From NCBI GenBank assembly GCA_030761205.1, contig JAULJL010000035.1:14859001-14923000 (forward strand): a DNA stretch of 64,000 nucleotides, given 5' to 3'. The first letter of the stretch is position 1, and every line of letters begins with the position of its first letter. The notes below the pieces were generated by a model. The model worked only from the letters and a program-made list of their open reading frames with translations, was not told where the DNA came from and did no database searches. The position numbers and the translations under genes are program-made. Positions 1-13,104 of the stretch are shown one piece after another. Source of the DNA: Fremontodendron californicum. Taxonomy: Eukaryota > Streptophyta > Magnoliopsida > Malvales > Malvaceae.

Positions 1-1228
1 AATTGCAAGATGACATTTTTATTGTCATGCAAATGTCCTCATCTAATGGCCAATATTGGTGGAAGAAAGATGAGCACAAGTTATCCAATGGTTGGAAATG
101 CATGTAGCTAAATAAAATATCCTTGCTCATCCAATGGCCTAAAAAGATGAGTACATCCTTGAATGGCTAAGATCAATTTGCAAGATGGCATTTTTATTGT
201 CATGAAAATATCTTGGATCCAAGGGCTTAGGTTATGTAGGGGAATTAAATGATTTAATCTCCATCATTCACCAAAAGCAAGGGTGGCCGACCAAGGCTAT
301 TCAAGGGGAGGGTTCTTTCATTTTTTTCAAAAAACAAGTGGGTTGATTTCAAAAAGAGGCAGTAGCTAAAACCTAGGAAAAAATATTTTTGAAAGAAAAG
401 AAAGAAAGTTTTTGCTAAGGTAGCCATTCCTCTTTGGTTCTTACATTTTTTTTCTTTCTTCTTCTTCATGTTATGCTTTATTTTTCCATGTGATTTCCTA
501 TTATTTTCTTTGCTTAATAAAGGTTTTATGAAAACTTTATTGTTGTTCTTGCTTTTTCAAAATAAATAAAACAATGGTTAGGCTTCATGATCTTGATGAG
601 AATCAAGTGATAATGGTTAGGGTGGGCTTTGTCCAATATACCAACCATGGAGTTCATTTCCATATTTTTTTTAATTTTTTTTTACTTTTTTTATTTATTT
701 ATTTGCTAATTTTTAACTTACTTATTTCTATTATTATTTATTTTTATATGTATTTATTATTCTTGCTAACCATTTTGTTCTTTTGGTTCATGCCATACCT
801 TTGCATCTTGTGGGTATTTGTCATTTAGTTTAGATTTTTTTCCATGCTTTCTAGGCCATTCAGCCAACATGCATCTTTTAGGCCTCTAGGTCATTTTTCA
901 CAACATCTAGGCATCTAGATCATTTTACATGTCACTTAGACATTTAGCTCATTTTTGCATGCTATGTCATTTTTCATGTCATTTTGGCATCTATGTCATT
1001 TTACATTTCATTTAGACATTTAGGCCATTTTCATATGCTATGTCATTTTACATGTCATTTAAACTTTAGGTCACTTTCATATGCCATGTCATTTTACATG
1101 TCATTTAAGTTTTAGGTCACTTTTATTGTCTATGTCATTTTACATTTCATTTAGACCATTTTCATATGCTATGTTATTTTACATTCCATTTAGACATTTA
1201 GGCCATTTTCATATGCTACGTCAATTTA
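1..1228 (-). repeat. Left remnant of an older, inverted LTR related to elements A and B
   Basis: No gene is visible. From about 880 to 1,228 the sequence is a degenerate tandem array of motifs such as CATTTAGACATTTAGGCCAT alternating with CATATGCTATGTCATTTTAC. The same motifs resume at 19,481 directly after element A, so the two flanks were once continuous. The right-hand part (19,481-21,814) is clearly an LTR of the A/B family in reverse orientation. The left 1-880 has only themes in common with the family LTR (for example GGTGGCCGACC near 284), so its assignment to the same LTR is inference. It could also be unrelated intergenic DNA. Confidence 0.4.
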
Positions 1229-1939
1229 CATTTTGCCGCAACTTAAAAAATAACAAGTCTTATCGTAAGACTTTATTATTCGTTAAGCGTGATATTAAAA
1301 AAATCCAAGGAAAAGTCGACTTAATTCCTCTAAAAAAATAAAGGTTTTGAAAATGACCTTGAAAAAGACATGAAGTCGCCACCAATCTTTTTTAGCTAGG
1401 TGTGATCGGCCACCTATTAAAACCGATTTTATAAAATATTTTAAAATTAATTAAAACATTTTTAAAACCAATTTCAAGTCTGCGTTTTAAACCAGAGAAA
1501 TAGAAAAACGGGTTTGGGACTCGGTTACGTGTAGGGAAGGATTAGCACCCCCATAACGCCCGTATAAAACGGTACCTTATTAATCATGTGTTATCTTAAG
1601 TCTGGTATAAAAATCGGTTTTAAATTTAGTATTTCAAGTTAATTCCCAATTTAAAGAAAAATAATTCCATTTTTAATTGAAAATGATCCGAAAATTATAA
1701 ATTCAAAATTTTCCTATATTCCCTAACAAACGTGGCAAAATATATAAATTTTTATTAGTTTGGAAACCTTTCCGAATCATTTTCATTTTAAAGAAGATAT
1801 TCCGTTATTAATGATAATTGATGATATCCTCCCCAGCAAACCCGACAGAGAACTCATGAATTATTTTAACTCGGGAATATCTTTATTTTATTGAAAATCA
1901 TTACCTTTTTGAAAATATTTTAAAAATACGAATATGAAT

Positions 1940-2345
1940 ATGTATGACATAAATAAAATGACATAGCAAAGTCTAAATATTATAATGCAACCTAAATGAT
2001 ATGATATACTTTAAATGTCTTAGCATATTCTAAATGAAATGAAATATTCTAAATTATATGATATATTCTAAATGAAATGAAATGACCTAGGTAACATAAT
2101 ATATTCTATATGAAATGAAACAACCTAGGTAACATAATATATTCTAAATTAAATAAAATATCCTAAATGACATAATATATATCCTAAATGAAATGAAATA
2201 ACCTAGGTAACATAATATATTCTACATGAAATGAAATGACCTAAGTAACATAACATATTCTATATGAAATGAAATAATTTAAATGACATGGCAAATATGA
2301 ATGATATGGCATATAATTTAAATGACATGGAATATAAAATAATGC
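1940..2345. repeat. Degenerate short tandem array inside the element A LTR
   Basis: About ten imperfect units of the kind ATATTCTAAATGAAATGAAA followed by TGACCTAGGTAACATAAT, period roughly 40 bp with shorter half-units. The same field recurs in the other LTRs at about 15,385-15,790, 24,640-25,020 and 33,100-33,480, so it belongs to the family rather than to this site. Confidence 0.65.
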
Positions 2346-4974
2346 TATCATATAATATGCATGAAAATAATAATGCATGAACATAGTATATGCTAAATAA
2401 TATGACAAGAAATAATTAAGTAAAAAAACATAGGATATCATGAAACATTCAAAACCATATAATAAACAATATAATATCAAAAAATATAAATCAAAATAAT
2501 AACAATACCATAGGAATTATCATAGCAAAAATCACATATTATATAAAATGCATGAATATGGAAAATGCAATGTATAAAAATGTATTTTTTTTTCCTTTAA
2601 TTAAGGAAATCCGTATATCTAAAAAGATATCCGGCTACCTTAGGAAAATATGTCAAATTAAATATTCTAAAACCAAAATACTTTGTGATTGTTTGAAAAC
2701 AATTTTGAAAAGCTTTAAATTAAAAAACAGAAACTTAGCTAAACCCCTTTTTAAATGGCTCTAACTTCCGAAGTTTAAAATCCTGAACATGACCACCCTT
2801 AACCCGAGACTTAAAAAATCATTTTTAGAGTTTAAAAAGGCTTAGAAACTACCCTAAGTCAGTAGCTAAACTTCCTAATCAGCCCTCTCTAAGTAACTTA
2901 ACCAAAACAGAAAAATAATTTTCCTTCAAATTCAATTCTGACTCCACTGTCCAGTTTTATGCCACAATTTTTTACCCTATTTTTAAAAATTCTAAAAAAT
3001 CTAAAAAAAGTACTGGAGACTCTGTACATGTAAAACTACACTATAAAAAATCGGCTAATTTTTTTTTATCAAAGATGACTACCCAAAAAAATCGGGAAAG
3101 TATGAGTACTGGGTGAAAAAACTGTTTTGCCAAAACACATTTTTGCCTTTGATAAAATCATTTAAAAATCAAAGTAAAATATTTAAGACTCACAAAATGA
3201 CTCACAAACAGTAGCTAGCACTTTTGAAAAGTTAGACAAAAATTGCTAAGTAAAAAAAAATCACAAAGGTAGAATAATCAATTTGACAAACCTTAATTTT
3301 CCACAAGTATACTCAAGAGAGCATGACTTTGAACCATTAATTGGCCTAAGTCATTAGTCAAGTGGCATGGACATGAAATGCATGAAAAAATACAGCAAAT
3401 ATGATGCATGAAATGCATGAGTTTAAACCTAAATGTCATGAAAATGCATGGCATCAATAAAATGACCTAGACCTAAATGAACTTGCATGGTATTTAATGC
3501 AACCTAGGTCTAAAATGCATGGACATGCATGGCAAAATAAACCAAACCTAACATCTAAAATATACATGGCAATAACACAAACACAAGGCATGCTTAAACC
3601 AAATACTCAACCAAATGTCATGAGAATGCAAACCTATCATCTAACATAACAAAAAATGCACACACAAAGCAAAATCAATGGGATGGCCGAATGGCCTCAA
3701 GTTCCAAGTGAGCTTGGCATTTTCACAAGCACTTGATATACTAACATACTCAACTAGATATGACACTCAAATCATGCAAATATAAAGTAGATGTATTAAA
3801 ACTAACAAGCATTTTCACAAACACATTGATTACAAAATATAAAACATCAACAAATTTAAACATTATGAAAACAGAAAATTAAAAATGCAAGAACATGATA
3901 ATAAACTCACAAATGGCAACAAACAAGCAACCAAATTAAAACAAGCTTCAAGTATATGTAGTGGAAGAATATTTAAAGCATCAAGACTTTATTTAATATC
4001 AAAATAACATGAAAAAATTATAGCAAAACAGCAACAACAAAATCACATGGACCATTCGGCCATCTCAATGAAATGAGAAACGAAAAATTGCAAGAACTTT
4101 TTTTTAAGAAAAGATGAAGAAAAAGCTTAAAAAGAACATTAAAAAAACACTTATTTTAAAAGAAAAATCAAATGAAAACTCACCAAAATAATAATCAAAA
4201 CAGCAAAAGCAAGAATGAAAAATCAAGAAAGTGCAAGAGTTGGTGCTAAAAGTAACCTCTAGAAGCTATCTTTCAAGTTTTTTCTCTTCAAACTTTCTTT
4301 TCTTTTCTAAACTTTTCTTTTTGCTTTGCAACCAAGGAGAGAAAACTCAGCCAAACAAGAGAGAAATATCAAAAATGAAAGTCTTGAAAATGAAAATTCT
4401 GGATCCCCCTTTAGGCTGGCCGAAAATCACCTCTCTCCTAACTAGGATGTTGTCATTTTTCTCCAACCAATTTTCATCCAATGGCTAATGAATTAAGAGG
4501 TTTAAAACATGAAATTATCACTCTTAGATTAGGCCATCATCTGTCCATAATTACAGCCGTTCAAGAATTATGTTGACACTCTCCCTCTTCACGTATTGGC
4601 CCATGTGGCTTATTTGCAAAGGCTTGATCAAAAAATCACTAACTCACTCTTAATTTTTGGCCTTTTGATTGAAAAATCAGAAACTCCTTCCCCTATTTGG
4701 GCCTTGGCCGGCCAGCACTCTCTCTTCCAGCCCAAGTCTGATTTTTTTGAAAGGCAAAAGAAGCTCTTTTCGGTTTCTTGGGTAAAATGACATTTTTGCC
4801 CCCCGGATGCAAATAAATGGAAAACGGACTCCAAACTCAAATTTTATTTTTTCAATACTTTCAAAATAATAAAAAATTGAATTCTGGAAGTTTTCAAAAA
4901 ATTTCGAGTCCCTTTGCTATTTATTTGGATTTTTTTCTTCCAAAATTGCCCTTTTATGCCCTAAAATTTACCAT

Positions 4975-5420
4975 TTTTTAAACGAGCTCCAAATCACGAT
5001 TTTTATTCACCAATCTCTTCAAAATAATTTAAAAGTATGATCTGAAAGTTTTCATAATTTTTGGAACTCATTTGGTATTTTTTCGGGATTTATCTGCTTC
5101 AATTACTGCATAGGAGGCTTGGGATTTAGCCATTTTGCAAACGAACTCCGAATCAGTATTTTCTTTCGCCAATATCTTCCAAATAATTTAAAAATGAGAT
5201 TTGCAAATTTTCAAAATTTTTGGAGTCCTTTTGCTATTTTTTCGGGATTTATCTTCTTGAATTACTATATAGGAGACCCGGGATTTGGCCATTTTGCAAA
5301 CGAACTCTGAATCAAGGTTTTCTTTCGTCAATCTCTTCCAAATGATTTAAGAATGAGATTTTCAATTTCTCAAAATTTTTGGAGTTCATTTGCTATTTTT
5401 CCCAGATTTTCCAATTTTGC
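4975..5420. repeat. LTR-internal tandem repeat of about 160 bp, two well-kept units (element A, left LTR)
   Basis: Units contain GAATTACTGCATAGGAGG, then GGGATTTGGCCATTTTGC, AACGAACTCCGAATCA and a stretch ending TTTGCTATTTTTTCGGGA. The landmark recurs near 5,101 and 5,262. The right LTR of A also has two (18,486 and 18,645), whereas both LTRs of element B have four. Confidence 0.75.
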
Positions 5421-6080
5421 CATTTTGCCTCCAAAACCCGGTTTTGCTCAAAACAAGTCCGATTTTCAGATTTTCTTCAAACTGAGCCTTGGGCTATCCT
5501 TTTTAATCACTCCTCATCCATTAGGGGCTTTAGTCCTACCGAATCGGGCTATTTCTTGTGATTCTTCCCAATTTCACCGAAATCCACCAAAAATCCTAAT
5601 TCTCGATTTTTTCCCGGATTGACTTTTCTTTAAGTTTTTCTTTCAAGTGGCTTCTCCATTACCCATAGTCAATACTTATCTTTCATTTGGAACCTTCAAT
5701 TTTGACCAATTTGGTCGTTTAAGCACTTTTCCCCAAATTTTTCGGATTAGGGTTTCCTTTCTATTGAATCTATATAACCTAACTTCCGAACTCCATATCT
5801 TTCGATGTAGACCTCGGATTATCAAAATTCTTTCGCCATTTTTTAATTGAACTTCAAATCTTGATTTTGAAAGTGGGTTGACGTTTTCAGTAATTGACTT
5901 TTTGGGATTGACTTTTTTCGGGGTTGACTTTTTTTGAGTTTGACTTTTTATGCTCGCCCTCTTAAACTAAGTCTCGGAGTACCACCTGCAGGATGAAAAA
6001 AGTCTTTTTACATTCTGAAACATCAATTTAGAAAGAAAACATACCTGTTTTAGTGGTCCGAACAAAATTAGGTGTCTACA

Positions 6081-6093
6081 GCTGCCCCTCTTT
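6081..6093 (-). other. Polypurine tract of element A
   Basis: Read on the minus strand this is AAAGAGGGGCAGC immediately before the LTR start TGTAGACACC. Position and purine richness fit a plus-strand primer for LTR retrotransposon replication. It is conserved next to the left LTR of element B at 29,098-29,110. It fixes the sense of the element as minus. Confidence 0.8.
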
Positions 6094-6376
6094 GGCTATT
6101 GCTGAGAATCAGGAATCAGGCAAAGATAAACAAACACTAATTTTGTCCGATTAGTGAAATCACAGGTGAAGGAAAGGGAATGGGGTTTTCTTTTTTCTTT
6201 TTCATCTTTTCATTTTTTTTTTTTGAAAAAACTGTAAACTGAAGATTTTGTCCTTAAATTAAATTCCCTGACTAATCAAGGCTCGACCCGTCTTAAGGAA
6301 ATGGGTTCGATTTGCAAGAGAAGAAAAGATCTCGATGATGGTCTCGGGTCTTATCATGTCTTGGCTAACCTTTCTG

Positions 6377-6893
6377 GCATGGGAGAAACCGAAAATTGAA
6401 AATAGATCTGGATGAAACCAGAAATTGAAAAGCATGGGTGAAACCAAAAAATTTGAAAATGATCTGGATGAAACCAGAAATTGAAAAGCATGGGTGAAGC
6501 CAGAATTTTGAAAAAGATCTGGATGAAACCAGAAATTGAAAAGCATGGGTGAAACCAGAAAAAGATCTGGATGAAACTAGAGATTTGAAAAGCATGGGTG
6601 AAACCTGAAATTTGAAAAAGATCTGGATGAAACCAGAGGTTAAAGTCATGGGTGAAACCATAAAATTGAAATAGATCTGGATGAAACCAGGGATTAAAGG
6701 TATGGGTGAAACCAGAAATTTGAAAACGATCTAGATAAAACCAGAAATTTGAAAACGATCTAGATGAAACCAGAAATTTGAATAGTGTGGGTGAAACCAT
6801 AAAATTGAAAGAGATCTGGATGAAACCAGAGATTAAAGGTATGGTTGAAACCATAAATTTGAAAATGATCTGGATGGAACCAGAAATTGAAAT
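6377..6893. repeat. Minisatellite in the 3' UTR of element A, unit about 42 bp
   Basis: About 12 imperfect copies of a two-part unit: GATCTGGATGAAACCAGAAA then TTGAAAAGCATGGGTGAAACC-like sequence, the halves being about 21 bp each and alike. It lies between the polypurine tract and gag. Long overlapping open frames on the minus strand here (HPDLFQISGFTHAFQ-like peptides) only reflect the repeat and are not taken as genes. The corresponding place in element B holds an unrelated repeat. Confidence 0.88.
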
Positions 6894-6910
6894 GACCTAG
6901 AAATTAACCT

Positions 6911-7260
6911 GAAGGATTTGAGAGGGGATGCAAATGCTTCATGGTGTAAATGCAAATATCTAGGATTGATGCAAATGCTTCTTGAAATGATACAGATATC
7001 TTGGATTGATGCAAATGTTTCTAAATGCAGATGCAAATGTCCCTACGAATCATATTCATGTAAGTGGTTGATGAATGATGTAATTGCAGCTATAATGAAG
7101 ATGTAATGATCCTAGAAATGATGCACTTGCTTGAGATGATGCGAATGCAAATATCTATGAAGGATGTACTTGTAAAGATAGAATGCAGATGCTCATGGAA
7201 TAGTGCAAATACAAATACTCATGAATTATGCAAATTCTTGCTGACACGGTGCAGATGAAA
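6911..7260. repeat. Second, degenerate repeat field in the element A 3' UTR
   Basis: Loose repeats of GATGCAAATGCTTC, TTGGATTGATGCAAATG and similar, period about 40-50 bp and much decayed. No coding signal is seen. Confidence 0.55.
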
Positions 7261-9690
7261 AGTTTAATAAATAGGTGAATGCTCATGAGTGATGCATTTC
7301 CAATTCATTTTTCCTCTTCAAATCAGAGTATATCTTCAATTCATTTTTCAATCTTTGGCTATTCTCTTTGCCCCAACAGTTTTCAAACTCTTATTGACAG
7401 GAGTCTGCTTGCTGAGTTTTATTTCTTCTTCTCATATTTGGAAGTCAAGGTTAACCCTAATAGTTTTGCACCTTTGAGTTTGAAAAAACCTTATCTCATG
7501 TTAACATCAAAAATGGGTATATCAAAAATATTTTTATTTTCCTTTTTTGAAAAACAATTTTGCTTTTTTTAATGAAAACTTCTTAGTCAAAAATTTTAAC
7601 CCCACAGTATGTAATGTACAAATCTTTTGAAGACTAATGATCATGGTTAGAAATTTTCCTAAGTGTCAATTTGGGTTTTTCAACTTGAATTGACAAGGCT
7701 TGGTACAACATGATTTTGGTTTTTTTTTCAAGGAAACTTCACAACAAAAAATGTATGTCCTTTCTAGGCTCATAAATGGAACTGATTTTATAAATCATGA
7801 ATTCATTGAGAACCAAACAAATTCAACTTTCTTTTAGTTTCCGTATCAAGGTATTTTGACAAGCGTCAAGATTGGCTGGGATGTTTAAACTGGAAAGTTT
7901 AATCTTGGAAGGAAAAAGTTTTAGTTTTTGAAATCAATCATCCAAATGAGAGTTGATAATTTGGGAGGTTCAGGAATTCCTAGATGTTCCTCGATGACCA
8001 CTTCTTTAAGATGATCTTTTCTTTTGTGGTATCAGCACTATCATAGATGGCATCGAAAATTCCCATTTTACTCTAGACCGCCCGTTTTCGGGTTTTCGCC
8101 CTAGAGTCCCATTCTCTCCAATTTGTTCTTTTTCTTTTTCATTGTTTTAACATTCATTTGATAATTCTAAATTCTTCCTTAGTGAAATGATAATTCGATG
8201 AGATGGGATAAAATCTGAGGAAAAACCCTTCAAGTTAAATATTCATGCTTGATCAAAATGCACTTTTAAAGCACGTAATGTAGGCCATGGCTCAGGGTTC
8301 AGAAAGAAAGAATAAATAGGCCCAAAATATGTGTTTGAGGGTAATCAGATCAAGGATCATTTCTTGAGGAGGATTCCCTTTGAAGCATTTCTCCCTTTTG
8401 GACTTTTCATTCCTTTTGACTTTGCTCTTTTTCTTCTTTGTCTTTTGGCTTTCATTTGCCATATTTTTTCACACTTTTTTTTTTGTTTTTGTTTTGCATC
8501 TTCATTTTGAAAGATTGAACCCATATTTATTCAGGCTCAATTTGCTTTGTATCTGTCTTTGAGTTAGGACTCATTTCTCAGTGATCCTTCCTCGCATTTG
8601 CACTCCAGTGTAGAGGGTGATCCTTGATCAGGGTTTAAAGGAAAAAGAATTATTTTGGCTTAAAAGGGATGACTATGGATAATTTCTTTTTGTGACAGGG
8701 ACATGAAAGATGGCCATTTCTCATGTCAAGCACGAATATTTACATTGAAAAGCAATCCCCAAGTAAAATATACAATCAAAAATTTATTTTGCACTTTGGA
8801 ATCATCCGAATTCTCATATGCATGATATCACAATTTCATTTTTTTTTTGTCTTTTTTTTTTGTCGCATGCCCTACTGATTCATGCGTTAGTACCATCCTT
8901 TTTCACCATATATCCATTATTTCCACATATGATGCCCCAGTTTGATTAACCATGAGAATTCGTATCAACAAGGAACATAGCAAGTCTAGGTCTATTTTAA
9001 AAAGGCTGAGTTTCAAATATGAGTTCTTTGAAAGGACAAGGAAAATACGACCCAAAAACGGGTTTCCTTTGGGATATGGGATAGTCTAGTTTAATCATTG
9101 TGCCCCAGGGTGTCAATCATGAAGTAATGTTTGGGCAATTAATATTTTGTGGTTATTGGTAAAGGTCATGAATGGTTTTAGCACAATCTTGACATACATC
9201 AAATTACCAAAATCTAGACTCTTGAAAAAATGTCTCATTTGTTTGAATTTCAAGGAATTCGAAAAAAATTTAAAAAGTTTGTTCCTTTGTTCATGGCCTA
9301 GACTAGGATTTACAACTTTGCTTATTCTGTGATGACAATGTTTTTTCTTTTTTATGAAGTTCCATCATTCATATTCCTTAAAGCATTAGGTTTTTCAAGT
9401 GTTCTCAATCCAAGGAGTTTAGGCATAGAGAAGCCCAAAAGAGAGGGGGGGAGGGTATTGGGTCATTTCTAACAATGATCATCAATATTCTCGAGACCGT
9501 CCATTATTAAAATTTACTTAATGCTTTTTTTTTTCAAATTCAAATTACTGTTAAAACAGAACAAACACAAAGCATTTAAAATTCAAAATTCATTTAATTC
9601 ATATGAATGTCACCATAAGAAAGTGTTTTCATCATGAGGTATGAAACTACATGCATAAAAAACTCCCCCTTGACATGTTCTCCCTAATTC
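7261..9690. other. Non-coding 3' region of element A where pol would be expected
   Basis: No motif of protease, reverse transcriptase, RNase H or integrase is seen in six frames; open frames are below about 100 codons and low in complexity. Part of it recurs in element B: 8,150-8,620 resembles 31,330-31,696, including the shared phrase CCAGTGTAGAGGGTGAT. This shows it is a conserved non-coding piece of the family rather than unrelated filler. Confidence 0.7.
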
Positions 9691-9697
9691 AAACTGG

Positions 9698-11200
9698 TTA
9701 TTCCTCGATACTCTTTTCAACCTTTCCATCTACTTCTCTCATTATGACATCCACAATGGTCTCATCATTCCCATTCAATAGATTCTCCACGCTGTCTGAC
9801 CTTTGTTTCTCCCCCACATCTAACTGCCTTTTATTGATGAGTGCTTGAACCTTCCGTTTTAGACATTGGCAATTTTCCGTGGAATGTCCCGGAATCCCAG
9901 AATGATAATCACAATATGCATTCTCGTCATACCAGCTCGGATATGGGGGTTGGATAGGCTCCACTGGAACTTTAGTGAGGCGTTGCTCTTCGACCAGTTG
10001 GGGCAATAGTTCAGAGTAAGACATGGGGAGTGACTCAAACTGATCTCTTTTCTGGATATTCTTCGATTTCCTCTTACTGACAAAAGGTTAAAAATTTACT
10101 GGATTCTGAAAGGCCATTGGGTATAAGTATGAACCCTGGGGTACATAGTTCATAGAAGGACAGGGTGGTTGGTATGCAGTAGCCGGAATATACGGGGCAA
10201 AGTCTTCCATGGCTTGGACATCTTCCTCTTTCTTTGTGGGCGACCTGTTTCTCTCTGCATTAAATGTTTTACCTCCTTCGAGTTTCCCGGCCTTGATTGC
10301 ACTTTCAATCATTTCCCTGGAGATTACCATATCCGAAAAATTCTTTGTGGTGTTGCCAACAAGTCTATCGTAGTATGGGGCTTGTAGTGTATTCACAAAA
10401 AAGACAGTGGTTTCCTTTTGAGTTAAAGGCGGTTGTACTTGGGTGGCCACGTTCCTCCACCTCTGAGCATACTCTTTGAAGCTCTCAGTAACCTTTTTCT
10501 CCATATTTTGCAAGGTGAGACGGTCAGGTGTCATGTCGGTCACATGCTTGTACTGGTTTAGAAAAGCCCTAGCCAAATCATTCCAAAAACGAATCCGATC
10601 CTTGCTCAACTCACTATACCACCTAATTGCGGACCCGCTGAGGCTATCCTGAAAGTAGTGGATCAGAAGCTTATCATTATCTATATAACTTGTCATCTTT
10701 CCGCAGAACATAGTGATATGGGCTGACGGATCAGTCATCCCGTCATATTTCACAAAGTCAAGGACCTTGAATTTAGGAGGGATGACTAAATCGAAGACCA
10801 AGCATCGTTTTTTCGCCTCTACACTCCCGAATACATCTGTATTTTCCACCGCCCGGAGCCTTTCATCTAGCAACTGATATTTCCCCTAGGAATCTGCCAA
10901 CTCTACCTCATTAATCATTTTCAACTTTGCATGTTCAGCTAGATCATCTCAATTTAAGACATTGACGGGGTTAACTGTGTTCTGGGCATCCATCATTACA
11001 ACCTCATTCTGACCCTTTCGTGCCTCGAACCCTTCTCTGATGGCCAGGTTTTCAGTGTATCCCTTGATTACGGTGGATATTAGCTCCATCAATTTAATCA
11101 TCTTATCTTTAGATTCTGCTTGAGACTTTGCCAGCTGTTCTCGCAATTCTTCCTGTACCTTTTCCATTCTTTCCATTCGAGTAACTTGTTCATTCTCCAT
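9698..11200 (-). pseudogene. gag: Ty3/gypsy gag (Tat/Ogre type), one frame broken by three stop codons
   Basis: Gag forms the retrotransposon particle and binds the element RNA. Three segments lie in the same minus-strand frame: 11,200-10,949 (charged, coiled-coil-like N-terminus with EELREQLAKSQAESKD), 10,873-10,088 (capsid core with RCLVFDLVIPPKFKVLDF, KYDGMTDPSAHI, SGSAIRWYSEL and a RLTLQNMEKK region) and 10,024-9,698 (tail with PPYPSWYDENAYCDYHSG, GHSTENCQCLKRKVQALI). The CDYH...GH...C spacing is the histidine/cysteine cluster usual in this gag group. Stops lie at about 10,946 (TGA), 10,892 (TAG) and 10,085; the frame otherwise stays open for about 500 codons. No pol frame follows. The family assignment rests on recognising conserved gag phrases. 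The precise start is uncertain; the ATG at 11,200 begins the coiled-coil segment. Confidence 0.85.
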
Positions 11201-11369
11201 AGCACTAGCCTGTATTAAAAGGATACTCGGTACTTCTTATACCTCTGATTTGAAATAGAAATTCTTTCAAAGACTCTTAAAGCCAAGCTAATTTCTGTTT
11301 TATTTCCCAAAGTGCGTGTCATGATGAAGGAGCCATGAATGCAATTTGATGCACGTGAAGCCTAAACAA

Positions 11370-11850
11370 TATGATGTATGGACATGTACAGTGGAAACAT
11401 GCTGACCATATATGTAATAAATGCAATCATGATGCCAACATGTTGCAAGCAAAGAATAAACAAATCAACACATGGATATATGCAATGACTGATCATGTAC
11501 ATTTTAGCGTATTTCCCAATGAATAATCCTATAAACTATGAATGCAGCATGATGTCAATTATAATACATGTAAACAATAAATAATTGATATAGAGTATAT
11601 ACAAAGAAAATCATGCTGACCATGTATGTCATGAATGCATCCTAATGTTAATATGACAGATTAATGCATGAGCATATACAAAGAAATCATGCTGATTATG
11701 TTTGTCATGAATGCAACCCAAAGTCAACATGATGCATGTAAAGAATAAGCAAATTAATGCATGGATATATACAGAAAAATCATGTTGATTATGAATGCAT
11801 GAATGCAACCTGATGCTAACATGATACATGTACAAATAATTGATCGGATG
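11370..11850. repeat. Degenerate repeat block upstream of gag (copy 1)
   Basis: About five to six imperfect units of roughly 85-95 bp built on GACCATGTATGTCATGAATGCA, CATGATGCATGTAAAGAATA and GCATGGATATATACA. A sister block occurs at 13,105-13,460 ahead of the second gag copy. Non-coding. Confidence 0.6.
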
Positions 11851-12125
11851 CAAAATTCAAAGGGGAAGATATCACGGAGGAAATAAGAATCGGAGGAACT
11901 TAATCATCAACATCTCATAAATTTGAAGCATAGTCAATTCATTCCCATATCAATGTTCACAATGGTATAAACCATGTTTACAAAATCTGAGCAGTAGTTA
12001 AAATTGTCTTTTACAAGCACTTTATTCTTCCTAGCATCCTAAGGCTATAAAAGTCGGCTACTGAAAAAAGTGAAATCCTACTACATCATATCAGACCGAA
12101 GTCTTTCTACATCATTGTTGTAGAT

Positions 12126-13090
12126 CTCCCAATCCTAATTACCCTTTTCTAGTCCTCTGTCAATCAGTGTCGTTGGATCCAACCACTTGGAGTCTATAAG
12201 GGATTGTACTTTGTTCTTTAGTGCATTGCAGTGCTCAATGCTATGCCCAACAGTTCCACAGTGATAATCACATTTTGTATTCGAATTATACCACTTTGGG
12301 TATGGTGGTGACAGGGGTTTCAACGGCACATAGGCAACCATGTGATTTCGGACTAATATTGGGAAAAGCTCTTGATAGCTAATTGGAAGGGGATCAAAAT
12401 GCCTTTGGGTCTTATCCTAGGGTCGTTTCTTAGTCACACAGAGCCTAGGAATTAGGGCACTTGGTGATGGCACTAAGGTTCGAACCAAAGTGTCTACATG
12501 GAGATATGGTGGAACAGCATGGTAAGGTTATGGATTTGGACATGGGGCTTTTGGAGGTTGTACATAGCTCGAGGTTCCTATCCTAGATGCTGGATAAAGT
12601 GATTGATGAGGGAAGCAATATGAACTGCCAATTGGTGGTAATGGAGTGGGATTCATGGGTCCCGTAGTGATCATTCCAATGGACGATTGGACCATAGTAG
12701 GGTGGGGATACTAGTTTGGACCTAGAACAGTTTGCAGGTATGGTACAGGATCCGAGGTTTCTATCTTTGGTATCAGGCTCTCAGGTTTAATCATTTTCAC
12801 GATTTTGTCCATAATTTCATCAGGATTGCAACCTTTGTGGCATTGACAAGTGCAGGATCCAGCAAGGATTGTATTTCTGGTCCTAATGGTTTTGGTTGAT
12901 CCGAAGGCGATGCAGAGCCCTGAGAAAGCTCCCTTTACTCTTACCCATATCCTCAAACATTTTCAGCAATTTGGCGAGTTGTTCTTCCACTTCCCGAATT
13001 TCATGTCCAAATTCCTCTTGATTTCGTTCCCAGAGCACTCAATCGTTCCTTCGATTCATTCCTCATATCTCGAACCCCTTTCATGCAAAT
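12126..13090 (-). pseudogene. gag: Second, partial gag copy lacking the capsid core
   Basis: At 12,341-12,135, continuing upstream in frame to about 12,417, the minus strand reads HFDPLPISYQELFPILVRNH, then PPYPKWYNSNTKCDYHCG and GHSIEHCNALKNKVQSLID. This aligns with the tail of the main gag (LPMSYSELLPQL, PPYPSWYDENAYCDYHSG, GHSTENCQCLKRKVQALI) yet differs at many residues. Around 13,050-12,950 a frame reads EVEEQLAKLLKMFEDM, which fits the coiled-coil N-terminus. Between them I see stops and frameshifts and no capsid core. It is therefore a decayed partial duplicate placed upstream of the main gag. It could instead come from a nested related element. Confidence 0.7.
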
Positions 13091-13104
13091 GAAAATGTCA
13101 TGAG

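Larger units (their letters stand above)
1234..6080 (-). repeat. Element A 3' LTR (left copy), about 4.85 kb
   Basis: Runs from TGCCGCAAC to GGTGTCTACA and matches 14,670-19,475 along its whole length with scattered substitutions and small indels. One clear difference is about 70 bp near 3,150-3,215 that is missing in the right copy. The terminal dinucleotides are canonical TG...CA. No open frame in it looks like a protein; the short open frames are AT-rich noise or by-products of repeats. It contains two internal repeat fields, listed separately. Confidence 0.88.

Noticed and set aside
6259..7036. Long overlapping minus-strand open frames with repeated HPDLFQISGFTHAF-like peptides
   Set aside because: They are translations of a 42-bp minisatellite in a retrotransposon 3' UTR and are open in several frames at once.
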